In this document: positions 26,094 through 38,700 of the stretch, in pieces
Position numbering within the stretch: position 1 is the first letter of the stretch
Layout of the letters: every line of letters begins with the position of its first letter
Source of the DNA: Lateolabrax maculatus
Lineage: Eukaryota > Chordata > Actinopteri > Acropomatiformes > Lateolabracidae
Length of the DNA: 64,000 bases
Assembly: GCA_031216445.1 (NCBI GenBank)
Contig: CM062206.1
Location: forward strand, 5,898,001-5,962,000
Reading direction: 5' to 3'
Program-made: the position numbers and the translations under genes
Notes under the pieces: generated by a model
The model's database searches: none
Told to the model about the DNA's origin: nothing
What the model saw: only the letters and a program-made list of their open reading frames with translations

Positions 26094-26820
26094 CAGTCAG
26101 GGGGCCTGTGATTTTCTTAAGCAACAACAACAACAAAAAAAAAAGAATATTAAAAGGGGGCATTTTTCTTCCCAAACCTTTTGCACGGATATTGACAGAA
26201 AAGGAGAATATATACATAAAAATGAAAAAAAAAAACATTTCAGGAAAGTTTTTTTTCCTTCTCCTCCTCTTTTTTTTTCTTCTTCTCCATTTTAATTTAT
26301 TAATGGGACTTGTAAAGCCTTCCAAGTCTGTCGTTTAAGTCTCACCACAGTGTTTGAGGAATATCTGGTTTCCTTCCAGACAGACCTGACTGTTATGGTA
26401 CAGTAAGACTGAAAATTGTGTAAACATTTTAATTTCTCACGTTCGTTTTTTTAAAGGGGGGGAAGCAATTATTTTTGTCTGTCACTTATTCGCATTCTTC
26501 TGTTAAAGGAATCGGATCTGCCAAATATTTAAAATGAACCCCCTTCACTCCCTTTTTTTTTTTTTTTTACCTGCACAGCCCGACGTGTCAGTCCATCCCT
26601 CCTTACGTGTAAAATTATGTTTTTTTGTTCTGAACGAAAAGTGTTTCTGCAAGCATGCAGGCCTGTTCGCAGCGCAGAGGAGGCGTCTCCATTAGCGTCG
26701 ACTGCAAACTTTTACACGCTCTGAGTTCTGTATATATATCAAACATCCTATGCGATAATTTTATTGTAACATTCTATTTAATCAGCATCTATGTAAATAA
26801 AGGTTATATGATATTTCAAG
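26094..26820 (+). other. lbx2: lbx2 3' UTR
   Basis: Starts after the TGA stop at 26091-26093. It is U-rich and A-rich, with homopolymer runs near 26131, 26228 and 26555, and ends with the first AATAAA after the stop (26796-26801). The extent is inferred from that signal. Confidence 0.55.
26796..26801 (+). terminator. lbx2: Predicted lbx2 poly(A) signal AATAAA
   Basis: Canonical hexamer in TGTAAATAAAGG, about 700 nt after the stop. Cleavage would be expected near 26815-26825. Confidence 0.6.
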
Positions 26821-27210
26821 AAGCCCTGGGCGCGGTTGGATGTGTGATTGTGCATACGGTTATAAAATAATACAGCAATCACAAATTAAGGATGTGTGTC
26901 CCTATAGGAATGTTATGATTGCACCACGAGAAATGTGATTTAAAGGGGCAGTTTCTGCATTAGAGGGTCACAAAACGTTACTATGTAGAACCACATGTGC
27001 CACTAAACTCCTAAAGGAATATTAAAAGAAAACTATGGGTGTAGAGGTGACGTGTAAGCCCAATACCGAGCACCACAGGCCCCTGTACGTCTCCATAGGA
27101 ATACACCGTGAGATTAAGCCACACTAATTCCCTACATGACTTTTATAAGAGTGTGATTACACAGGAATTTGTCCAGAGAGATTAAGGAAATACATAAAAT
27201 ATTCACCCCA

Positions 27211-27211
<1 letters not shown>

Positions 27212-27241
<30 letters not shown>
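27212..27241 (+). repeat. Poly(A) run, 30 bp
   Basis: Uninterrupted A30. No SINE or LINE body was recognised on its 5' side. Confidence 0.95.
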
Positions 27242-27245
<4 letters not shown>

Positions 27246-27299
27246 CCCTGCTTGGTTAAAACTGACCCTTTTGAATAATTGACCTCTGCTTTCAGCCTT

Positions 27300-27570
27300 G
27301 AAGTGCCATGACTTCAATTAGCGGCCGTCCACCGCCTTTATTCCCATTCTTTCGCTCGGCTTTGAATACATCTTGTCACAAGAAGGTCCCGGTCTGGCTG
27401 CGGTGTTAAGAGGAGCCTGCTCCCGCCCCTGCGCCATATGTTTTCTTCCTCCTTCTATGAATCGTCTTCGACGCAAACCAGTCGACATGATTGATTAGGT
27501 TAACCCGCCTTTGCCTCACATAAAACAGCTTCCAGCGAGCCGTGGGCAATAATGGCACGCATCTGCCACT
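27300..27570. promoter_or_regulatory. Candidate downstream enhancer of lbx2
   Basis: GC-balanced, CpG-containing, non-repetitive block 1.2 kb past the lbx2 stop, bounded by poly-A runs. It holds CAATTAG (near 27315), an exact PBX-HOX-type TGATTGATTA (27488-27497) and GCAATAATGG (near 27546). The contrast with its flanks suggests constraint; this is judged by eye. Confidence 0.35.
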
Positions 27571-27750
27571 CTTGACTCGGGTTTGTTTGGAAAGAGAGGA
27601 AAAAAAAAAAAAAAAAAAAAGTCTCCCATGAATAGCAAATGGGTGAGTGTGAGGATCCTGATGAATGAAGCTCAATGGGAGGCGGTGGAAACGCGACGTG
27701 CTGCTGCTGGCTGACCATTTGCAACAGTTCTGCAACTGGATCAAGAGTTT

Positions 27751-27763
27751 GGTGTGTGTGTGT

Positions 27764-27794
<31 letters not shown>

Positions 27795-27799
27795 GGGGG
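27751..27799 (+). repeat. (GT)n microsatellite joined to a G22 homopolymer
   Basis: A GT run at 27752-27777 leads directly into 22 consecutive Gs (27778-27799). Runs of this length are prone to replication slippage and sequencing error, so the exact length is doubtful. Confidence 0.9.
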
Positions 27800-29289
27800 T
27801 GTTATCATAGTTATTTAGTGCTAAAATGTTATTTATCCTAAAACAAGTGAGATTGCGTCACTAGTGTTTTTATTGTATTTGCGCACAAATACGCAGCATG
27901 TATCTCATCCAGCCATTGTGATGTTATCCTCCATTTAGAGACCTAGACAACAGGCTATTTATTATTTGTGAATTATGTTAACCTTCATTAAGTAAAGAAA
28001 AAAGAAAAAAAAAATCCAGTAATTCACGTTTTCAGCTTCTAGACGTTGAAATATATTTTTATTTATTTATAGATCTCTTATTTCCCCAAATACTGACGCT
28101 TAAAAAATCTAAATAAACTTAAAAGAAATGTTATATATCTCTTATCATGTTCTTTTCACGAGTTACTTTACAATCTGTTGTGGATTATTAACAAAACGCG
28201 ATGGAAACAGATGAAATCAGGACCTCTCGCTGCCACTTAGGCTTGGAAATAAAACTTTAAGACAGAATTTGAGAACTTGAGACAAAAAGGAAACTAAAGG
28301 GCTTGTTAGGACAGACGTTTCCCCCCTTTTCTTTCGGGTGGGCAGAGAAACAGAGCAGACTGGCGCACACAATAGAAGTAATCGGCTGGAATCGTGGAGG
28401 TTGAAAAGTCAAGTAGGCCTTTTATTATGGAGCCACTGTGGACTGGCAGGACCAACACAGAGGATGGAGCTTTAAATACAAGTCAGTGGACAAACTCTGC
28501 CTTAAACGTCCTGATCCAACTCTAACGTCTTATTCATAAAAATATACTCTTAAATAACTTCACTGTTTGACGATAGCAGATCTGTTTTATTAATATTGTA
28601 TTATTTGTTATTATAAAAAAATCTTTTTTTCAATAGAATTCCTATAAATGTTCCTATTTTATATATGTTTTATATATTTTTCTTATTTTGAAATTTAAAA
28701 CTGAAGGATACATTAAAACAGCCACTTACCCAGTTTACTATTAAAATGAACTGTTATTATTTTACATTGTCCACATTGAATTACTGTATGAATAGAATTC
28801 GGTTTTCACCATCACAACTTAATTCCTGTCTTGGATTGACTGTTGTCCTTAAAATGGCGTTAAATCTCAGATGGTGCTACTGTCAGGGACATAAATAAAT
28901 TATACACACAGGCAGTCAGTGGCTCTTCAAAATCAGTGACCCCCGTTGTTGGGGGCCACATGTAGATGCACATTTTTCCGGTGTGTTATGATCAGAAAAA
29001 TTAAAGCCCAGATGTGCCAAGAAATTCTCAATTTGGCCTAAAAGGTCACAGCTTTAGGGGATTATTGTTTTTTCAGCATATGAGTGCCCTGAAGGGACTT
29101 TATGAGGATGGCTGGGGGAACCTCATAATATGCGTGTGTGTGTGCCTGTGTGTATGTAATGCTACTGACTGGTGAGCAGGTTTTCAGTGAGTTCATTTTA
29201 TTCCTCATTTAAAAACGTGCCCACGGTGCCTGATTTCCAACAAGGTTCAAATTAACTTGACATTAGTCGGGTTATTATACAAATATAAA

Positions 29290-29312
29290 ATATATATATA
29301 TATATATATATC
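29290..29312. repeat. (TA)n microsatellite
   Basis: Uninterrupted alternating TA run of about 23 bp. Confidence 0.9.
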
Positions 29313-30234
29313 TCACCTCAAAACAAAGCAGAAATTGGTTTTGTGGAAATAAGACTTTAAAATGTTCAGGCCAAAAATGTCCTTTAAATATTTCTTTATG
29401 GCATCTCTCATTCAGTTAAAGGAAGATCTGGCGAGTCTTTACACCACAGCAGCTTTAGTCCAGGTTTTTGACCTCTGCAGTAAAATGGAAAACTGTTCTG
29501 CCCTTGATGAACACATGTTCTTCTTACATATGAAATCTAAACTCCATGTCTAGCCTTTGACCTTTGAGAGACATAAACACCAAGCACTGATATTTGTCTT
29601 TGTATAGCAGTGAAATAAAAATACAAACTGTTTAACTTACACAATGTTAAAAATTCATAATGCACACTTACTGTGTTATTTTGTACTCAAGAGCAATTTC
29701 TAAATAGGATATTCAACATGCCACTAGTGCAGCTTGTGCTGCTGAAATGTTGTGATGCCGCAGCACAGTCTACTTAGAAAGAGTAGAGACAGAATAACAT
29801 ACAAGGCTTGTACATATTATCAGCTCGTGTCAGGTTATCAGAGTCTTTCATTTCACTCTGGACAAGATCTCTCTCACACACACACACATCAAAGCTTTCT
29901 GCCTCCTGCCCCTGGTGTCTGAAAAGCACCAAGTGTGCCACCTAGTGCTGGTCTGGGAGGATTGTCTCCGCAACGAGTGCAGCACAGAGTTGGTTACAGA
30001 CAGCAGTCAGTGAAATTCTGAAAAAAAAGGGGCTGTGGGTCTGGATTGACACACTTTTTTGTTTTGAATGAAATGTTGAACAGAGTCAAAAGCAGCAATC
30101 CTCGTCAAGCCGTCACAGTGCAGACTTTTCATACGTTTTTCTCTGGAAGCCTCTAAAATGTGCAATAAAATATCACCACAGTTAGTGTGTCACATAAACA
30201 TTGAAAAGACGAGGTGGAATGCCCGCTGGCTTAA

Positions 30235-30682
30235 GCTGCTTTAACATTTTGTGATGGCAACTATGCTGCTTCAGGGAGCATTCACTCCACCGATTTTACG
30301 CATGAAGCTGAGTGTCTTCAGTGGCTGTGGAGGGATCTTTCTAACGTATTATTACATAACCCTGATGAGCGTTATCTCCTACACAAATTTGTAACAAAAA
30401 ACCTGTTGGGCCCCCCATGGGCATTTATCGGACATGCAGGGTCTGAGGAAAAATGCTATCGAGCTGTATTATTGGAAATGTGGGTTCCAGCATTTTTGGA
30501 GTTTGGTCCATTCTAGGGACGAAGAGTCAGGATATATCTTCCTCTGCTGCATCAATTTCAACCATTCTTTTGGTGTCTTGTGAGTCTACCAACTTTATGG
30601 AAATGCAATGATAAATTGCTCCCCTCTAAGTCAACAAAAAAAACCCCAAAAAAAAACGTGAATCAAGAAAAAAAAAAAAACT
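30235..30682 (+). pseudogene. Unrecognised long frame with a single internal stop and A-rich tail
   Basis: Between an upstream TAA (30232-30234) and a TAG at 30680 the frame is open for about 148 codons except for one TAG at 30514-30516. There is no good ATG at its start. The end is A-rich, with interrupted A runs from 30635 to 30680, as in retroposed copies. Words such as EECLQWLWRDL-like and LLHKFVTKNLLGPPWAF can be read, but I do not recognise a family. Chance or a decayed retroposon are both possible. Confidence 0.2.
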
Positions 30683-32549
30683 AGAAGCAGGCCTTTAATA
30701 TTGTCTGTAAACTGATTCTGAGTAGGCCAAGGAAGATCAAACGATATATAAAAGTGCCTTAAAAAAAAAGATTGAAAATGCATATTTGACCTTTAAAACA
30801 TTTTTCAAAACAAAAGAGGTCCAGAAGGTTCAGAACAGCTGATAAACCTTGTGGTAAAAACTATTGTCACTTATAAAAAAGTATTAATCCTCCATGGAGT
30901 TGTTTTTTTTTATAACTTTTTAACTCTATAATTTTATTAAATTGAGTCCGAGTGGATTAACTACTTTTTTTTTTCACTGTTTAATATCCAAGTAAAAAGA
31001 TAAAAGCACAATGAAATGGCTGCATACATATTTGCCCACCTTGCGTTTAATCATCACATGTATAGGTTTTAGAAGTTGCCACGATAAGTTGAATTAAGAT
31101 CACCTGCACAAGTAATCTTAAATACACCTGCATCTAGATGGGCTAATCGTGAACACAGCATTAATAAACAAATCTGTGACACATTTACTGAAAACTACTA
31201 TTCAAGTAAGGGATACAAGATAATTTCCAAAGGCACTGAATATCAGTGTCAGTGATTACAGTGAGGTCAATTGTAAAAATGGAAAGAACATGGCACAGCT
31301 GTAAATCTACCCTCGAGCAGGCTGAGTGTCTGTAAGAGAAGAGCACGAGCGAGGAAGGCCACCAAGAGATCTGTGTGGACACCGAAGGAGCTGCGAGTTA
31401 CACGGTTGCGATAGGAGAAACATAAAACTGCTGCTGCTAAGATTCACCAGGCGCAGCTTTATGGCTGTTGAAAAAGCTTTTTGACCATCATATTAGTCAC
31501 CATGTTTGGTGTAATCAAAACACTGCACCATCATCAGAAATAAAGAAATTAATATATATATGCCTATATATATATATATAAGGCAAAATCAGTGCAGAAA
31601 GAAAATCACACATGAAAAGCTGCTGGAGTCTGCAACTTGGAAGATGATTTCTTTTTTAGAAGGACAATAACACAAAGCTACACAGGAGTGGCTTCAAAAT
31701 AACAATAGCTGGCCAAGTCAAGAGTCCAGAATTTGTGGCAGGACTTGTGAGTGAATTACTGTCCACTCACAGCCCCTAGGAAACTTGACGGAGATTTTGT
31801 AAAGAAGAATGGGGAAAAATGCAGCGTCCAGACGCGTAAAGCTCCACACAAACTCAGGATCTTACCCGCTGCCAGAAGTGCTTCTCCTGCAGATTTACTT
31901 TAGTTGGACGAGTAAGAGATATGTTTACTTTTTTTTTTTATGGTTGGTGATGAAAAGTCTAATTACATCTGCTGAGATTCAAAGTTGTAAAACAATAAAA
32001 GATGAAAACTTTAAGAATTCAATGACAGAAAGCAACCGGTGTCACTGCACATCAGCACACTTTCATAACTTAAAAAGATAAATGTAAGACCACGACATCA
32101 TGTTGGACCATAACTTGTATGCTTCAAATTATATATTTTTTTAAACGGCAGGGTGAAGTTGACCAAACAAAATGACTAATGTAATCGTCTATTTGGTTCA
32201 TACTTCTTTCCCCTCAATATCAACATGAAACTACCACACACACACAATTATCAGCAACTTCTGTCTAATAATTGACTACAGGTAAATTTTGCAACGAAAA
32301 TCGCTGCATCATTAATCACTTTGTGACTTAATACCAAAACCAATAATTTAATAATTCTTTGTAAAACTTATGTAATATATCCAAAAATATAAGAACCCAC
32401 TGATGTATTAAAAATTAAGGCTAAAATTAAATAAAACTGCACCAAGTAAAAATATGTCATATAGATGTTGAGGCTTTTCTGTATCTATATTTGTAAGTGA
32501 GAGCATACCGTAAGCAAGTAATACAAACTATTATTTTTCACGTTTTAAA

Positions 32550-32662
32550 TTTATTTTCAAAAATACAAAACAAGGAAAATAAGTTTATGTACACAAACAC
32601 TATTAAAATAGAATATGTATAGTACAAAATATGTACAGCTGTCCTCAGAGTGAAAACAAGTC
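32550..32662 (-). terminator. pcgf1: pcgf1 3' UTR with predicted poly(A) signal
   Basis: AATAAA on the minus strand at 32555-32550 (TTTATT on plus), about 110 nt after the stop. The short 3' UTR is an inference from this first hexamer; later AT-rich sequence could hold alternative signals. Confidence 0.5.
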
Positions 32663-32713
32663 CTATCTGGTCCTTTTGTCCTTGATGGTGTAGTGAAGGA
32701 CTAATGGCTGGGC
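32663..32713 (-). CDS. pcgf1: pcgf1 coding exon 9 and stop
   Basis: Acceptor CCCCTAG. Encodes AQPLVLHYTIKDKRTR followed by TAG, equivalent to the human C-terminus (PSPLLLQYSVKEKRR). The acceptor follows a pyrimidine run. Confidence 0.92.
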   Translation of the reverse strand, partial: AQPLVLHYTIKDKRTR

Positions 32714-35700
32714 CTAGGGGAGAAAAGATTTAAAATATTATATGTGAACCATTTAAAGTGAGGGATATGTAATTATTAACATCTCATCAATAGATTGCAA
32801 AGTTACTTCTTTTTATTTTATTTTTCTTAATATGTCAAATTGAACATTTATGTGGTCACATGACCACTGGACTGAAAGTGTAAACTTGAATTCAATGATT
32901 TAGGTTTTTTCCACATTACTATTCACCATTACAGATCTTCAGTGAACTTTATCCTAATTTTCCAAATGTTTAGTAGTTTTCAAAACTACAGTAGGAAGAA
33001 AATGTGTTGAAGTGTGAAGGAATGTATGACATTTGTTGGCACCAGTTAACAGTGGCTGTACCGTACCTTGCCAAACCAATGTGAGAGCCATAACCGTTTC
33101 ATGGTCATGTGATCGGGCAGAGACTCGTTATTGAACAACATCTGGACCTACAGAGAGACCACACAAACAGATGTGATAGGGGAATCTGAAAGGAACAGCT
33201 GTGATTATTTTTATGTGAAACCTTGTTGATGTTAGGAAAAAGATACAACGAGGAGCAGAAAATATTCTCTTCCACTGAAAACATACTTAAGCAAGTTTGT
33301 CTTGAGGACACCGTCATGAAATCAATTTGTTAAGTGTGGCTAAATCACAATTATGAAAACACTCGTGTTATTTGAAGGAAGATTGAACCCGAACCACTTT
33401 GAGAGAGCCTCCACACTAACAGCAAGTCACTCAAAAGTCACAGGAAATCTGTTCATTCCCTACAGAGCAGAGGGACCAGGGTCACGGCTGATAAACAGGT
33501 TTGTTGGCTGAGAAAATCTGGACCGGGACAGACTTTCAGAGGCAATAAGGGTCAAAAGCCAATTACTCCTCTCCTTTACTGCAGTTGTTTTGTTTAATGA
33601 ACATAATTTTCAAGACAAGAGGAATTAAAATATCAAAAACAAGCTTAACACAATGGTTTTATTGACTGTTTGGATTTATGGCAAACAAGTAATTTCAGCC
33701 ACTTATATGCAAGTAATAACACACAACAATATTGCCTCAGAATTTGTGATGTGTGCTTGTATATTGTCAGTTTAAACCATGATTCAGTAAATTTCACCAG
33801 TAAGTCCCTTGGTAATGTTGCTATGGTTACCTGCAGATTATCTATGGTTAGCACACTGTACCATTCGAGTTCACCAAACATCTGCTAGAGAGGTCGGGGC
33901 CAACATCTCATTTCACATGCTAATCTTACTTGTAAAGTCTTATCCAGTAAGGCCTCAATAAATGTTGAATTAATAACAAAGGAGCCTTTCTTAGATGGAC
34001 GTTAACGTCAATGAGCTGTTCCAAAGCAAACCAATGATTTAGCAGCAGTCGATATTTAAAAGTAAAGGATTACGTTTACATGTATGTATGTTTACATGCA
34101 CATAGGCAAATGTATAATTATATTAACTATAATAATTGTAAATTGTATATTTTTCTTCTACAACTTTGTCTTCTAACAGAGCACATGTAGTTTATCTTAT
34201 GAAAAGAAGAGTGGATAATGCTGATAAATCTTTAATGTAATGTGCACCATAATGTCTTCTTTTATTGAATCAATGCTGATTACCCACTAACCTGGTGTTT
34301 TTCCACGTTTAGCCGATGACAAAGCACTTTCCGTAGGTGTCTAACTTCTGCTCGGACAGAACAGCGAACAAACTTCTGCTGCAGAGGCAAGGTCAAACAA
34401 AGACACTGTGAAACTTCAGATGAGCAACATGACACGTTGAAATCAAGAAAGCAATTCCAATAAATCATGACCAGCTGTACATCTGAGTTTATTACTCTAA
34501 CACTTGTGACCACCGCAGGGCTACTTCAGGAGATTTCTTATTCTATTTCTTGTTTATACTGCAGGTTTAAGCTGCACAATTTACTTATTTTTTACATTTG
34601 GATTTGTTGTCAACTTGCCCGGGGTTACTGGTATCAGCTGTTGCAGAAGTAACTCATTACTCAGAGAGCAAACTGTTATTTTTGGTTTTGTTGTTCGGAT
34701 AATATAAAAGGCTTTAGCAGTTATTAATCTTGCTTGTAACACTAAAAGTACAGGCTGAGTCTCTTGACTGCTGTTGCTTTTAAATTTAGCGTTCAAATAT
34801 TTGAGTTTTGTTATGTCCATCCAAAGTTTACGGTCACAAACTAACACATTATTGTTCTGGAAAAAGTAGGCGACAGAAACATTTCCAGCATACAAGAAAC
34901 ATAAACTAATAACAAGGTAATGTCATATCAAGGGTGTGGTATACTCCTGTTAGATTGGATTTGCAATGAAGAAAAACCCAGTTTACTGCTGGACGTTTTC
35001 CAGTCTCAGCGGACTTATTAAACCCTCCTAAGCCATAGAGCTAAACGTCCTTTTACCCCTGAATAAAGTGCAAGACAGTATTACCAAAATTTCTACCTCA
35101 GTAAAAAACAAAAGTAGATTGTAATCGGACATGCAGGGTAGACAGAATAGCATGTAACAAAGGTTAAGAGCCAATATCAAAACCAGAACACAGCAAGGAC
35201 AAAGTTTGCCTGACAAAGTGATCAAAAGTAATCCCCCCCCCACCCACCTCCACAAGTGTGAATATGCTTTTGTATGTTTTCATTTTAATAGGCACGGTCC
35301 TCTCTGCCAGCTAATCTATTTTATAAGTTCACATAGAGGTCAGAGTGAAACAGGAATGGAACCAATGAAGCTGCACAACCCCATGACTTAAGGTAACATA
35401 AGATACAACAATAAACAACATTTTGATTCCACATAGTGTTCAAAGAGGACATGGGTGGATTATGATCCCCGAATGTTTACAACAGTCACCAGATCAATTA
35501 ACCAAAACTCCTAATTCACACCCACATTCTGTAAAACCAGATTAAAAGCCCAAAAGAACCAGACCCTGGTATGTTTGAATATAACATTTAGACCATGTGA
35601 AAGAAAAGATCTCAAACTTTTTGACAGACCAGCAGTACCGCACAGGCATCTGTAAAGCAGGGGGGCCCTCTGCTGGCTGACCAAAGTCTCTGCAGTATGT

Positions 35701-38700
35701 GTATCGATGTTGGCTGGGCAGTGTGGATAATGAGCACGGTGGAATTTGACATCTTCTGTGTGTTTTAGTTAAATTGCTCCCCCGATGATCTTTGTTCAAG
35801 TCTTGATTCAGTCTAATCTGGGAATTATACAGCCCCCCCCCCCCCTATCCTCGTTACACACAGATATCCCCTCGACAAATGGGCCTGTCTAGAGGATCCA
35901 ACCTTGCTGGGGAAAACCTGGGTAATTACTGACCAGGTAGGCATTTTTTCCAGTTTAGTGGGTTTGAAATTGTTTAGTAAGCGGTGTTTTAAACACACGC
36001 ATTTAAAATGCTGGGATGTAAATTTGTTTAAATAGGCATGAGGAAACAATTTGAGAAAGAACATACTATACAACACTAGTGCAGCTATGCAACAATCAAA
36101 GTAAAGGCACCGATCACTACGGGAACTATTGGGGTCATAATTAGCTATTAATTTTATGTTCAAATCAAAACTTGCTGTATGCCAAGTAGTATTCAACATG
36201 TATTTATTGTTCTTTTATGCCACATCTGGTGTGTTTGCAACAAAGGAAAAGAGTTATGAACACTTACCGGCAAGTGTCTGTCTACTAATTTAGCAATTTA
36301 GTCTGGTGCCCTAGTCAATTTAAAACAAAGGCCATAAGGCATTTGTTGGACATACATACACTGTTATGTGATGTTTGGCTTGATACAACTATTTTTAAAG
36401 TCCTACAAGTCAGCACTAATCACCACACCACAGTCAACATCTTGCCCATCCAGCCTCAAGTTGGTCAAAATACACCCCGACACTCAAACAACTATAAAAT
36501 ATCCAGTTACTGAGAAATTAGAGGTCTGGTTGAGAAATAAAGAATGATTTTATGCCTCACTGTACTTGTCCCACTTATCCCTGTCTCTCTGTGAGTGTGA
36601 GGCAGCCAGAGTAACCAGCTCTGAGTGCTGAATTCTGCTGTTGCTGCAGATGTCATTGTGCCATGTATTTGCTTAGCAGTTAAAGGCAGAAAATTACTTG
36701 TTAAGGCTTCAAAAATGTTCCCCCGGAGACACGTTTCGCCCGTTTGTGCAAACCTGTGAGTCGAGTCGCTTTGAAAGCATCCATACCAGCTCTAGAGTTT
36801 CACTAAGTACACACACTTTAAAAAAAACATTACCAAATGTATCTAGAATAATTTATCGGTATATAAAACTCACCTGGAGTGTAAGTTTCGTCTTATCTTT
36901 CCCAGCAAGCGATGAACTGTAAAGACAGAACAGAACAGTTAGTTTTGAAGACTTTTGACAGGTTTAACTTTAAAGTCTGACACATTTAGCAGCATATTTA
37001 ATTTGTATTCTGTCAGTCTTATCTCAGAGGGATTGTAGGACATAAAACATAGCTCACCTTAGCCTTTCTAAACACAGCGAAACCTGCTCATCATATCTGT
37101 AGAAGTGGGCTTTTGAATGGTCGAAGCTTGTGTACGGTAAACCTGTAGCATCGGGTACAGCATCTAGTGACAGGGGGAAGAAAGGTTTTAAATTTACAAA
37201 TCGGTTCACATTAATCACCATGTGGCTGACTGGGCAGGTTGTTGCAATGTATATCCAGCAGAAGAGCAAGTAGCTGCAAGCTGAAAGCCAAATACAGATA
37301 CAGTACAAGCTGCTCTTAACACCTGCCTAACAACTAACAACTGTTCAGGAATCACACTCAAAGATAAACTAAAATGTGTCTCATATCCAGATTGTTGATT
37401 TAACCTGATTCCATTTACACCTGGTATTAATAAGTGTCTCCAGTGTCCACACTGAGATCACATCAATCTGTCCAGCCCAAACAACCAAACGACACATCCT
37501 CTTCTCGTTTGCGTGGTCCAAAAAAAACTCAAAAACAACCCATGTTGTTCCGCCCACATGGTTGTCATATGTGGATTGAAAACACAATTGCATTTACATT
37601 TGTGTTCAATGTGGTCACAACGCATCCCTGACTACCTTCATGTGGTCAAGCACTATCCAATCACCCAAAACGCATTTCAATGGCAGGTGTAAAGGGGGTC
37701 TACTACACATCCATCAGCAAACATACCTAAAAGGTAAAAATCTGTGTCATTAACATATATAAATAGCAGTTTTACAGTCTCTCGCAAACTGATAAAACAA
37801 AATAGTTATTCAACCTACAGCAACTTCAAGACAACTTTTATGTTTCTTGATTACAGCTGTGTCTGATACTGGGGGGAAACTGGGAAGAACAGGATGTGAT
37901 GTGCTTTGCTTTGCTTTTCCAGGTTGTTTGGAATAAACAGAAAGCAAGTCTTAAATGAATGGTCCCACTGTCATCCATACAGTGTCAGCCAAATTCAGGA
38001 AAGCTGAATGATGTTACTGTGCTGCCACTGTGGTTTATAGACATGTGGTCATGTTACAGTCAAGTTCTGTGCAAAAACACCACAGCAATCAGAGTGTAGC
38101 ACCGAAGATGTCACACAGACATGGGGGAAAAACAACAACACACTGATCTGGTTACGTCTTAAATCTAATCACAAACAAACTTAACCACAGACTGAGACAA
38201 AACTAAACTGAAGACTTACCGTCTCCAGTCGGTTGGATGACTCTCTCTAATCCACGTGACTGATAAAATTCCTTTATTCTTTTGTCTTCACCTGTTCAAA
38301 CATGAACATGGATATTAGACAAACACGAATTTAGAATATGCTGAAAACATTTACAATGTTTATGACTAGTCTAAAACTGTAGAGCAACATTTAATTCTAG
38401 TAAAACATCTTGTTACTTTAGATTTAAAAAAGCACTGAACTCGGATACAGACAGCAGTGTTTTTTTTAACGTACTTTCCTGTAGTCCAGGCACCAGCTTG
38501 TAGACAATGTCCTGCATCACTCGATCCAGTTTGAGGTTGAGTAAAGGCTGCGTTTCATGGATTTTGATGTTGCACATCGGGCAATACTTGCTCGTTTGCA
38601 GGTATTTCACAATACAACTTTTACAGACTGTAGAACAGAAAGAAAGGACATTTTATTCCCATTCTGATGACTTCATCCAGCTAAAACATGCACATGTTCT

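Larger units (their letters stand above)
26821..32549. other. Spacer between the convergent lbx2 and pcgf1 3' ends
   Basis: No supported gene. Contains A30 (27212-27241), A-rich (27600-27620) and GT/G22 (27751-27799) runs, a CNE-like block at 27300-27570, another mixed block at 28960-29110, a (TA)n run (29290-29312), an A-tailed long frame with one stop (30235-30682) and a second TA run near 31560. Confidence 0.6.

Noticed and set aside
25936..26325. Overlapping frames on both strands at the lbx2 3' end
   Set aside because: Shadow frames of exon 2 and of the homopolymer-rich 3' UTR.
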